From NCBI GenBank assembly GCA_025362705.1, contig JANYFH010000170.1, positions 1 through 5,010 of the forward strand: DNA of 5,010 nucleotides. The letters are read 5' to 3'. Shown in pieces: positions 1 to 5,010 of the stretch; position 1 is the stretch's first letter, and each line of letters opens with the position of its first letter. The notes under the pieces are model-generated. The model saw nothing but the letters and a program-made list of their open reading frames with translations, searched no databases and had not been told where the DNA came from. Source of the DNA: Betaproteobacteria bacterium (GTDB lineage Bacteria > Pseudomonadota > Gammaproteobacteria > Burkholderiales > Usitatibacteraceae). The position numbers and the translations under genes were made by a program.

Positions 1-923
1 AGCGACAAAGCGCCAATTTCATCGTTGGCACCCGAACCGGAGATCGTTCCGCGAATTCGACCCTGCGCATCAATTGCCGTTTCGGCTTCAAGCTGAAGCA
101 CCCGCACACGATATGCAAGTCGCCATGCAAATATGAGCAGGGCACCGAAACCGACCAGCAACACAACTAGTGTCATTGCCAGCAATGACTCCAGTGCCGC
201 GAACGTGATCGACTGTGAGCCGCTGGTCGTTTCTTCCACCACCACAGCACCGACAATATTGTCACCCTGCCACACCGGCTCAGCAGCGGATATGACGGTC
301 GCGAGCCCGTTGCGCGCATAGCGAGGATAGGCAGTAGGCTGGCCGGAAAGCGCACGGTCAACCTTCGTCATTACCGCGCGCGTTACCTGTGCCGCATCTT
401 CGGAAATTGGTGAGCCAAGATCTTGCGCAAGCAAGCGAATGATCGGGCGAATTGCGTTCGTATAGAGCTGCTGAAAGAATCCTGCCGACACTTTCGCAGT
501 ATCGCTGACGTTGAGATTTCCCGCGAGTCCGCGCACGCGTGAACGGGAATCAACCACCCAGATTCGTGTAGCCGTTTTCGCGACGACACCAAGTATTTTC
601 TCAATCTCATCGGATGGCAAATATGCCGAGCCCAGTTGTGCCGCTGCCTCGGGATCGGCGCTTCCAAAAAGTGCGAGTAACTTCCGTCGTTCCGATTGTT
701 CGGCCTCGTTTTCGGATGTCTGCACCACGAACAACTGGGGCCGATCCGACAACGTTACCGAAAGCAGTTTGGCAGCACTAACCAAAACCTGTTGCTGCCC
801 ATCACGCAGTAGCTGCTCCATTTGCTGGACAAAGCGAAATCCGATGACCGGGATCAGCAATAGCAGCAGCGCGATGAGTAACAGCTTCGCGCGGATACTT
901 CGAAAAAAAAGTGGCAGCGCCAT
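1..923 (-). CDS. pdsS: Sensor histidine kinase, PDS (dedicated sortase system) type, N-terminal part; 3' end beyond left edge
   Basis: An open frame of 307 codons runs from ATG at 923 to the left edge without a stop. The visible protein begins MALPLFFRSIRAKLLL. A first membrane helix lies at about residues 13-30, an extracytoplasmic sensor region at about 31-245, and a second helix at about 248-267. A HAMP-like linker follows, with AIDAQGRIRG (284-292) and DEIG (301-304). The HisKA and ATPase domains would lie outside the window. Membrane helix, sensor, helix and HAMP in this order are typical of a membrane histidine kinase. The FVQQME...LLRDGQQQ stretch after helix 1 and the AIDAQGR linker resemble kinases paired with dedicated-sortase regulators, recalled from family knowledge and not searched. 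It presumably phosphorylates the regulator encoded upstream at 1050-1742. An in-frame TAA lies 17 codons upstream of the ATG, with only CTG at 926 as an alternative start. No clear ribosome binding site precedes it. The histidine kinase call is firm; the PDS subtype is likely. Confidence 0.82.
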   Translation of the reverse strand, partial: MALPLFFRSIRAKLLLIALLLLLIPVIGFRFVQQMEQLLRDGQQQVLVSAAKLLSVTLSDRPQLFVVQTSENEAEQSERRKLLALFGSADPEAAAQLGSAYLPSDEIEKILGVVAKTATRIWVVDSRSRVRGLAGNLNVSDTAKVSAGFFQQLYTNAIRPIIRLLAQDLGSPISEDAAQVTRAVMTKVDRALSGQPTAYPRYARNGLATVISAAEPVWQGDNIVGAVVVEETTSGSQSITFAALESLLAMTLVVLLVGFGALLIFAWRLAYRVRVLQLEAETAIDAQGRIRGTISGSGANDEIGALS

Positions 924-1049
924 CAGCGGGTGCGGCGTGCTGCCGCGATACGGACTGCGTCCAACGTAAAGATATTAAACACAAGCACCGGTGCGGCTTC
1001 CAGACAATAATGCCGCCACGAGCCGCTACAGCGCTTGTGTTTAGTGCAT
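924..1049. other. Regulator-kinase spacer with nested inverted repeats
   Basis: These 126 bp separate the stop of the response regulator from the kinase start. That is long for a co-transcribed regulator-kinase pair, where genes commonly overlap or nearly touch. The spacer carries an 11-bp inverted repeat with shorter nested repeats inside it. No Shine-Dalgarno sequence is evident before the kinase ATG. No small gene is convincing here. Confidence 0.5.
976..1043. repeat. 11-bp inverted repeat between the regulator and kinase genes
   Basis: TAAACACAAGC (976-986) and GCTTGTGTTTA (1033-1043) are perfect reverse complements separated by 46 bp. Inside, GCGGCT (993-998 region) can pair with AGCCGC (1021-1026), so the whole 68-bp unit can fold as a long interrupted hairpin. 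No T-tract follows on either strand beyond TTTA, so a plain intrinsic terminator is unlikely. It could be an mRNA-processing or attenuation element that sets kinase level relative to regulator, or a small dispersed repeat. Function is inferred only. Confidence 0.5.
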
Positions 1050-1742
1050 TTATGCGGCATGCCAGCGGTAACCCATACCGTAGACCGTTTCAATCTCATC
1101 GAACGTCGCATCGACCGCAATGAATTTTTTGCGAATACGTTTCATGTGCGACGTGATCGTGTTGTCGTCTACTGTGAGCTCGGCCTCGCGCATTAACTGA
1201 TCACGATTTTTTACATGGCCGGGAAATTTGACCAACGCGTGCACCATCCAGAACTCGGTGACAGTCAGTACCACGACAACATTGTTCCACATGACCGATA
1301 GGCGGTTGATATCGAGGATCACCTTGCCACGGTGTAACACATCTTCGGCACGGCTCGGCAACTTCATCGCTTCCATGCGACGAAATAACGCTGCGATGCG
1401 CGCAAGCAGATGCGGCATGCTCACATCCTTGGTCACATAATCGTCGGCGCCCAGTCGCAGGCCCGAAACCACATCGAAATCATTGTCACGCGCCGACAGA
1501 AAAATGATCGGCAGTGAGGACGACATCGCGCGCAGGTCCCGGCACAATGAAAATCCACCGTCGGTTTCATCTCCCAAACCGATGTCCAGGATCGCAAGAT
1601 CAGGCAGTCTGTTTTTGAAGCCGGCATTCGCTTCGACGCGAGTGGCGTATGTCTCAATTTCATAGCCATTGCGCCGCAATGCATCGCCGTAATTCTGGCG
1701 AATTGTTTCGTCGTCTTCAACAATTGCGATGCGCTTTCCCAT
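1050..1742 (-). CDS. pdsR: OmpR/PhoB-family response regulator, PDS (dedicated sortase system) type
   Basis: This is a complete 230-residue regulator, a normal length for the OmpR/PhoB family. The receiver domain (about 3-120) has the acidic pair D10/D11, phosphoacceptor D53 (ILDIG), S83 (FLSARD) and K105 (DDYVTKD), so it should be phosphorylated by the neighbouring kinase. A winged-helix DNA-binding domain (about 140-228) follows. It contains LTVTEFWMVHAL, the recognition-helix region DDNTITSHMKRIRKKF, and the closing YGMGYRW hairpin. The wording GLGDETDGGFSLCRDLR, DNDFDVVSGLRLGADDY and LTEFWMVHAL...PGHVKNR closely resembles the regulators annotated as proteobacterial dedicated sortase system response regulator. 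That is recalled knowledge, and TIGR03787 is the model to test. Start at 1742 is preceded by a weak purine stretch (GGAAACGAG). It is transcribed away from the VIT-domain gene and is probably co-transcribed with the kinase. Repeated TTTGGCA motifs just upstream could be its autoregulatory site. Confidence 0.88.
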   Translation of the reverse strand: MGKRIAIVEDDETIRQNYGDALRRNGYEIETYATRVEANAGFKNRLPDLAILDIGLGDETDGGFSLCRDLRAMSSSLPIIFLSARDNDFDVVSGLRLGADDYVTKDVSMPHLLARIAALFRRMEAMKLPSRAEDVLHRGKVILDINRLSVMWNNVVVVLTVTEFWMVHALVKFPGHVKNRDQLMREAELTVDDNTITSHMKRIRKKFIAVDATFDEIETVYGMGYRWHAA

Positions 1743-1756
1743 GTGCTCGTTTCCAA

Positions 1757-1782
1757 TTTGGCAATCTGTTTGGCAGTGCCAA
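1757..1782. promoter_or_regulatory. TTTGGCA direct plus inverted repeats, candidate response-regulator operator
   Basis: TTTGGCA occurs at 1757-1763 and again at 1769-1775, a 12-bp offset. TGCCAA at 1777-1782 then makes TTGGCA-G-TGCCAA a perfect 6-bp-arm palindrome (1770-1782). OmpR-family regulators commonly bind direct repeats about one helical turn apart. The site is 15-40 bp upstream of the regulator start. A TATATT hexamer on the minus strand (1784-1789) could be its -10 element, placing the repeats over the transcript start. The repeats are seen directly; the operator role is inferred. Confidence 0.35.
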
Positions 1783-1937
1783 GAATATACCGCAACGTCC
1801 TGTCAGCGGCGATTCGCCAGAACCAACCGCCATTTTTTCGCCACATTCAATCTTCGGTGTGTCATTTTCGGGCCACTTAAGCCGCCCGTATCGTAGCGCC
1901 AAATGCTTGTGTCGATCACCAACACTGAGAGCACAAC

Positions 1938-3104
1938 ATGAGAATGACGTGGGCATGTAAAAAGGCATCAGCACAGCAGCCAGTAGAACGCGTGCACTTT
2001 GTGATGTGGGATTTTGTCAAAATGTTTCTCGCCACCGTAATTTGCGGCGTGGTGGTAAGCGTTATCGGCGCCGGACTCGCACTGGTGCTGGCGCAGGATG
2101 CATATGCGCTCCCGCTGGTAACTGGTGCCGCGAGTGCAGGCGAACGCCGAATAGAGGCGGATATCGTCGCTGCGCCACAACCGTCTCCCGGCATGCTGCT
2201 GATCGGCGACGGCTGCGGTAGTGAAGCCGATATTGTTGAAGCAGTCGAGCGCGACTGGAAGGTGACGATCAACGGAAAAAATATCGACGTCCGCGTCATG
2301 CAGACGTTCGTCATGCCCGATAGCGAAGCAATGGCAGCGACATTCGGTGCACTGCTCCCAAATGGCGCACGCCTGCTGCGTTTGACTGCACACACCACGG
2401 GCGCCATTTGGCAGGGCAAAGTGTTCGACGCAAATTCGTATGGACGACTCGGTGTAGCTGACTTTCGTAAATTCTCACGCAAGGGATTATTGATTGTGCA
2501 AGATGATGACGGCGCAATTTCCACCGACGCCATCATCAACCTTTCCGCAGCCGAAGCCGTCACCATCGAGTACACCTACCGAATGACCGCCGACGATGCG
2601 CCTGACGCGCAATTTCTAAATGTGTCGCTGGATAATCAGGGCTACACAGCAAGCCGTACTACCACTCAGGATATGGTACGCAACACGGTATGGGTGGAAT
2701 GGCTGGGCAAAACGCCATTGAAAATCGTGAGTGTGCCAAGCGGCGCGGTGTTGGAAGCGACTGGTAAGCGAATTACCGGCCTCTCCTGGGCGAACGATCA
2801 GCCAAATCCTGAACACCGCTTTCAACTTGTATGGGCGATGAAATTCCTAATGACAGAACCTCGGAGCCGGACGCCTGCCCATTGTATGCACCCTATGCGC
2901 GGCGCAGGCGTCCTCTGGGCCAAAAGAAAAACAGTTTTCAGGAGGAATAAATACTGTATATTTATACAGTATTTATTCCATGAAAGAAACGACGATGGCG
3001 CTACGCACAACCAACCAGGCATCAGGAACACAGCGCGATCAGGTTCACAAAGGTCGCGGCGCAGCATTGAATGTGGAAGGTCGCTTCGAGCAATGGCAGC
3101 GTGA
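1938..3104 (+). CDS. Exported VIT-like domain protein, probable truncated dedicated-sortase target; C-terminal part is not authentic
   Basis: The ORF encodes 388 residues, but only about 1-303 (to about 2846) looks like real protein. Residues 28-53 form a hydrophobic export segment ending AQDAYA-LP, a good signal-peptidase site after residue 57. A VIT-like beta domain (about 108-215) shows VTINGKNIDVRVMQTF, a LLPNGARL turn and AEAVTIEYTY, and a further beta-rich stretch runs to about 303. PDS target proteins (TIGR03788, recalled) have VIT, then a VWA domain with a DxSxS metal site, then a C-terminal sorting signal. None of the latter is present and no sortase gene follows. Beyond 303 the frame becomes Arg- and Pro-rich, crosses the inverted repeat and SOS operator, and overlaps the radical SAM gene by 125 bp, which is implausible. 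A large deletion or a frameshift is the likely cause. ATG 1938 is favoured by GAGAG upstream; ATG 2004 has no binding site. The divergent position beside the PdsRS-like pair supports the assignment. Confidence 0.6.
   Translation: MRMTWACKKASAQQPVERVHFVMWDFVKMFLATVICGVVVSVIGAGLALVLAQDAYALPLVTGAASAGERRIEADIVAAPQPSPGMLLIGDGCGSEADIVEAVERDWKVTINGKNIDVRVMQTFVMPDSEAMAATFGALLPNGARLLRLTAHTTGAIWQGKVFDANSYGRLGVADFRKFSRKGLLIVQDDDGAISTDAIINLSAAEAVTIEYTYRMTADDAPDAQFLNVSLDNQGYTASRTTTQDMVRNTVWVEWLGKTPLKIVSVPSGAVLEATGKRITGLSWANDQPNPEHRFQLVWAMKFLMTEPRSRTPAHCMHPMRGAGVLWAKRKTVFRRNKYCIFIQYLFHERNDDGATHNQPGIRNTARSGSQRSRRSIECGRSLRAMAA
2870..2912. repeat. 9-bp inverted repeat in the region of target-gene breakdown
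   Basis: GACGCCTGC (2870-2878) and GCAGGCGTC (2904-2912) are perfect reverse complements with a 25-bp loop. The element lies just past the last credible codon of the VIT-domain gene and upstream of the SOS operator. No T-tract follows, so it is not a standard intrinsic terminator. It may be a small dispersed repeat or a scar at a rearrangement junction. Only the symmetry is certain. Confidence 0.5.
2935..2962 (+). promoter_or_regulatory. Candidate promoter of the radical SAM gene, -10 inside the SOS box
   Basis: TTTTCA (2935-2940) and TATATT (2957-2962) are spaced 16 bp and resemble sigma-70 -35 and -10 elements. The -10 lies within the LexA box, the usual layout for SOS repression. Transcription would start near 2969-2971, leaving only about 10 nt before ATG 2980 or about 25 nt before ATG 2995. 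The -35 is a weak match, so an upstream promoter is also possible. Confidence 0.4.
2940..2945 (+). promoter_or_regulatory. Stranded Shine-Dalgarno-like AGGAGG
   Basis: This perfect AGGAGG has no usable start codon at normal spacing. The next ATG is 34 nt downstream, across the 36-bp palindrome. If transcription starts inside the palindrome, the site is not in the mRNA. If transcription starts upstream, a 17-bp hairpin would lie between it and the start codon. It may therefore be a relic, or a structurally controlled binding site. Confidence 0.35.
2944..2979. repeat. Perfect 36-bp palindrome enclosing the SOS box
   Basis: The left arm GGAATAAATACTGTATA (2944-2960) and right arm TATACAGTATTTATTCC (2963-2979) are exact reverse complements around a central TT. 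The symmetry extends 8 bp on each side of the 20-bp LexA box and ends at the base before ATG 2980. This is longer than LexA binding requires. Confidence 0.95.
2952..2971. promoter_or_regulatory. LexA (SOS) box upstream of the radical SAM gene
   Basis: TACTGTATATTTATACAGTA matches the gammaproteobacterial LexA consensus TACTG-(TA)5-CAGTA at nearly every position and has the required CTGT-N8-ACAG core. It ends 8 bp before ATG 2980 and overlaps the best -10 candidate, so LexA bound here should block transcription of the downstream gene until DNA damage triggers LexA self-cleavage. Such closeness to consensus suggests tight repression. Confidence 0.92.
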
Positions 3105-4110
3105 TGCCTTCGATGACGGCTGGATTGCCGAGGTGGAGGAAGAAATCAAGCTGACCACCATCATCACGCATGAAACAGCGAAGAGCATTATTTCGCGCAA
3201 TGATTCGCCGGACATTCCGTTTCGTTACTCGGTGAATCCCTATCGCGGTTGCGAACACGGCTGCATTTACTGTTTTGCACGTCCGTCGCACGCCTATCTG
3301 GGGCTTTCACCGGGGCTCGATTTCGAGACGCGCCTGTTTGCCAAGGTGAATGCACCAGGGTTGCTGCGCGAGGAGCTATCCAAGCCCGGTTTCAAATCGG
3401 ACGTGATCAGCCTCGGTATCAACACCGATGCCTACCAGCCGTGCGAACGAAAATTCCAGCTCACGCGGCAGTTGCTGGAAATCGCATCCGATTTCAATCA
3501 GGCCGTCGGTTTGATCACCAAGTCCGCTCTGATCGAGCGCGATATCGACATTCTGCAAAGCCTCAGCGCGCGCAATCTCGTGCATGTCACGCTGTCGATC
3601 ACCACGATGGATCACCATGTTTCGCGCTACCTAGAGCCGCGCACAGCGGCACCGGCACGGCGCATGCAGACAATCAAACGTCTGGCTGACGCCGGCATTC
3701 CGGTCGGCATCAATGTGGCGCCGGTGATTCCCTTTCTCACCGATCACGAATTGGAAACGCTGCTGGAGACCGCGCGTGGCATGGGTGCGACTTCTGCCGG
3801 CTACATATTGTTGCGGCTGCCTTGGGAATTGAAGGAGCTATTCCGCAACTGGCTGGAGAATCATTTCCCGCTTAAAGCTGCACATGTCATGTCGCGCATG
3901 CAGGAAATGCGCGGCGGTCGCGACAACGACCCGAATTTTGGCTCAAGAATGGTGGGCGAAGGAATTCTCGCGCGCTTGCTTGAGCAGCGTTTTGCCAAGG
4001 CATGCAAGCGACTCGATTTGAATAACGCGGGAACAAGACGTATACAGCGATTGGATACGTCGAAGTTTGCTGTGCCGGGAAGGCCTGTGCAGGGCCAGCT
4101 AGCCTGGTAG
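2980..4110 (+). CDS. PA0069-family radical SAM protein (SplB-like), SOS-controlled
   Basis: This 376-residue protein is near the usual family length. The N-terminal signature KGRGA-x2-N-x-EGRFE is at 24-37. A radical SAM core from about 80 carries the cluster motif GCEHGCIYCFAR, with C91, C95 and C98 (C-x3-C-x2-C) expected to hold the 4Fe-4S cluster that cleaves S-adenosylmethionine. Typical later blocks follow: SLGINTDAYQPCE, GLITKSALIERDID, VHVTLSITTMD, LEPRTAAPARRM and GINVAPVIPFLTD. These define the family related to spore photoproduct lyase, the enzyme that reverses a UV thymine lesion in spores. The substrate here is unknown, and a DNA-repair role is inferred. A near-ideal LexA box abuts the start, and I recall PA0069 being listed in the Pseudomonas aeruginosa LexA regulon. 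ATG 2980 has no proper ribosome site; ATG 2995 (371 residues) is possible. A TTG at 3067 would cut the conserved N-terminal motif and should not be used. The 3' end overlaps dusA by 12 bp. Confidence 0.93.
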   Translation: MKETTMALRTTNQASGTQRDQVHKGRGAALNVEGRFEQWQRDAFDDGWIAEVEEEIKLTTIITHETAKSIISRNDSPDIPFRYSVNPYRGCEHGCIYCFARPSHAYLGLSPGLDFETRLFAKVNAPGLLREELSKPGFKSDVISLGINTDAYQPCERKFQLTRQLLEIASDFNQAVGLITKSALIERDIDILQSLSARNLVHVTLSITTMDHHVSRYLEPRTAAPARRMQTIKRLADAGIPVGINVAPVIPFLTDHELETLLETARGMGATSAGYILLRLPWELKELFRNWLENHFPLKAAHVMSRMQEMRGGRDNDPNFGSRMVGEGILARLLEQRFAKACKRLDLNNAGTRRIQRLDTSKFAVPGRPVQGQLAW

Positions 4111-5010
4111 TGGCAATGTGGACCATACCGGTTGCTGCGACATCGAACGCCGCCATGCGCGCGCGCCCGGCAGGCCACGATAAAGTCCCAGCGTGTGGCG
4201 CATGATACTGTGACGTGGCACGTCGTTCGAAGATTGTTGCGCGGCGTAAATCGCAAGCTTCGCCTCAACAGCTTCGCGCGTGATTATTTTTTCATCGCGC
4301 CCAAAAAAATCGCGATCAAACGTCGCCATCAAATATGGGTTGTGATAAGCCTCGCGCCCGATCATCACACCGTCCACATGTGCGAGATGCTGTTCAATTT
4401 CACCAAGTGTGCGTACCCCGCCATTGAGCACAATCGTCAAATGCGGAAAATCTTTTTTTAACCGATACACAAAATCATATTTCAGCGGCGGCACTTCGCG
4501 ATTCTGTTTCGGGCTCAAGCCGTTGAGAATCGCGTTGCGCGCATGAACGATGAATACACCACAGCCAGCCTCAGCGACGGTGCCGACAAAATCGCAAACA
4601 AAATCGTAGGCCTCGAATTTATCGATGCCAATACGATGCTTGACCGTTACCGGAATCAATACTGTATCGACCATCGCCTTCACACAATCGGCGACGAGTT
4701 TCGGTTCTGCCATCAGGCACGCACCAAAGCTGCCGCGCTGTACCCGCTCCGAAGGGCAGCCACAATTGAGATTGATCTCGTCATAACCCCACAACGCACC
4801 GAGCTTCGCGCAGGCCGCAAGATCGGCAGGTTCGCTACCACCCAGTTGCAGCGCAACCGGATGTTCTTCATTGTTGAAATCAAGATGGCGTGGCTGGTTG
4901 CCATGCAGCAAGGCCCCAGTCGTCACCATCTCAGTGTAAAGCCGCGTGTGTTTGGTGAGCAGCCGATGAAAAGTGCGGCAGTGTCGATCCGTCCAGTCCA
5001 TCATGGGTGC
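4099..5010 (-). CDS. dusA: tRNA-dihydrouridine(20/20a) synthase DusA, 5' end beyond right edge
   Basis: The FMN- and NADPH-dependent enzyme reduces uridine to dihydrouridine at positions 20/20a of the tRNA D-loop, in the cytoplasm. The visible 303 residues start with APMMDWTDRHCR, the conserved first strand of the TIM barrel. Internal ATG codons at 5004 and 5001 are therefore not the true start, and roughly 10-30 residues should lie outside. Numbered from the Met at 5004: VALQLGG is at 50-56 and INLNCGCPSERVQ at 77-89, with catalytic Cys83 in the GCPS motif. VKHRIGID is at 121-128, FIVHARNA at 151-158, and the FMN-phosphate segments LNGGV and GVMIGREAYHNP at 193-223. The closing HTLGLYRGLPGARAWRR matches the DusA helical tail. 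GACLM after the catalytic motif separates DusA from DusB and DusC. The frame looks intact and functional. It is convergent with the radical SAM gene, with stop codons overlapping by 12 bp and no obvious terminator. Confidence 0.96.
   Translation of the reverse strand, partial: APMMDWTDRHCRTFHRLLTKHTRLYTEMVTTGALLHGNQPRHLDFNNEEHPVALQLGGSEPADLAACAKLGALWGYDEINLNCGCPSERVQRGSFGACLMAEPKLVADCVKAMVDTVLIPVTVKHRIGIDKFEAYDFVCDFVGTVAEAGCGVFIVHARNAILNGLSPKQNREVPPLKYDFVYRLKKDFPHLTIVLNGGVRTLGEIEQHLAHVDGVMIGREAYHNPYLMATFDRDFFGRDEKIITREAVEAKLAIYAAQQSSNDVPRHSIMRHTLGLYRGLPGARAWRRSMSQQPVWSTLPLPG

Noticed and set aside
511..969. 152-residue plus-strand ORF
   Set aside because: Lies antisense to the histidine kinase, whose membrane helices and HAMP segment are clear. 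Ser/Arg-rich shadow composition.
976..1043. Integron attC or CRISPR-like element
   Set aside because: No GTTRRRY/RYYYAAC core pair, no integrase, and no repeated spacer pattern.
1808..1838. Hairpin GGCGA-T-TCGCC followed by a T6 run, terminator-like
   Set aside because: The loop is a single base, the T-run is 14 bp away, and no plus-strand gene ends upstream.
1916..2575. 219-residue minus-strand ORF
   Set aside because: Antisense shadow of the signal-peptide and VIT-like coding region, with Ser/Pro/Thr-rich composition and no recognisable motif.
3249..3689. 146-residue plus-strand ORF
   Set aside because: Overlaps the radical SAM core in another frame. No motif, Arg/His-rich.
4091..4115. 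Bidirectional terminator between the radical SAM gene and dusA (CCAG...CTGG)
   Set aside because: The stem is only 4 bp with no T-tracts on either side.
4660..4667. Possible second LexA site (TACTGTAT)
   Set aside because: Only a half-site; the downstream half lacks ACAG, and it lies inside the dusA coding sequence.

Overview
The window looks like gammaproteobacterial (possibly betaproteobacterial) chromosomal DNA of moderate GC content. Three things point there: a canonical CTGT-N8-ACAG LexA box, a DusA-type tRNA-dihydrouridine synthase, and a two-component pair resembling the proteobacterial dedicated sortase (PDS) regulators. No tRNA, rRNA, CRISPR array, transposase or phage gene is visible.

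Left part (1-1742, minus strand): the 5' part of a membrane sensor histidine kinase (PdsS-like, running off the left edge), preceded by a complete OmpR-family response regulator (PdsR-like). A 126-bp gap with nested inverted repeats separates the two. Middle (1743-1937): a 195-bp divergent intergenic region with repeated TTTGGCA half-sites close to the regulator start. From 1938 on the plus strand lies an exported protein with a signal peptide or membrane anchor and a VIT-like domain. It resembles the N-terminal part of a PDS sortase-target protein, but it ends where a von Willebrand A domain and a sorting signal would be expected. No sortase gene follows.

Right part: the reading frame of the broken target runs through an almost ideal SOS operator (box 2952-2971, inside a perfect 17-bp-arm palindrome 2944-2979). 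This operator sits against the start of a PA0069-type radical SAM protein related to spore photoproduct lyase (2980-4110). The radical SAM gene ends tail to tail, with a 12-bp overlap, against dusA (4099 to the right edge, minus strand, 5' end missing).

Taken together, the left half reads as a two-component regulator next to a decayed or remodelled cell-surface target. The right half reads as a DNA-damage-inducible radical SAM gene beside a tRNA-modification housekeeping gene. The most informative points are the extended SOS palindrome with its odd leader layout, and the truncated target without a sortase beside apparently intact PDS-type regulators.
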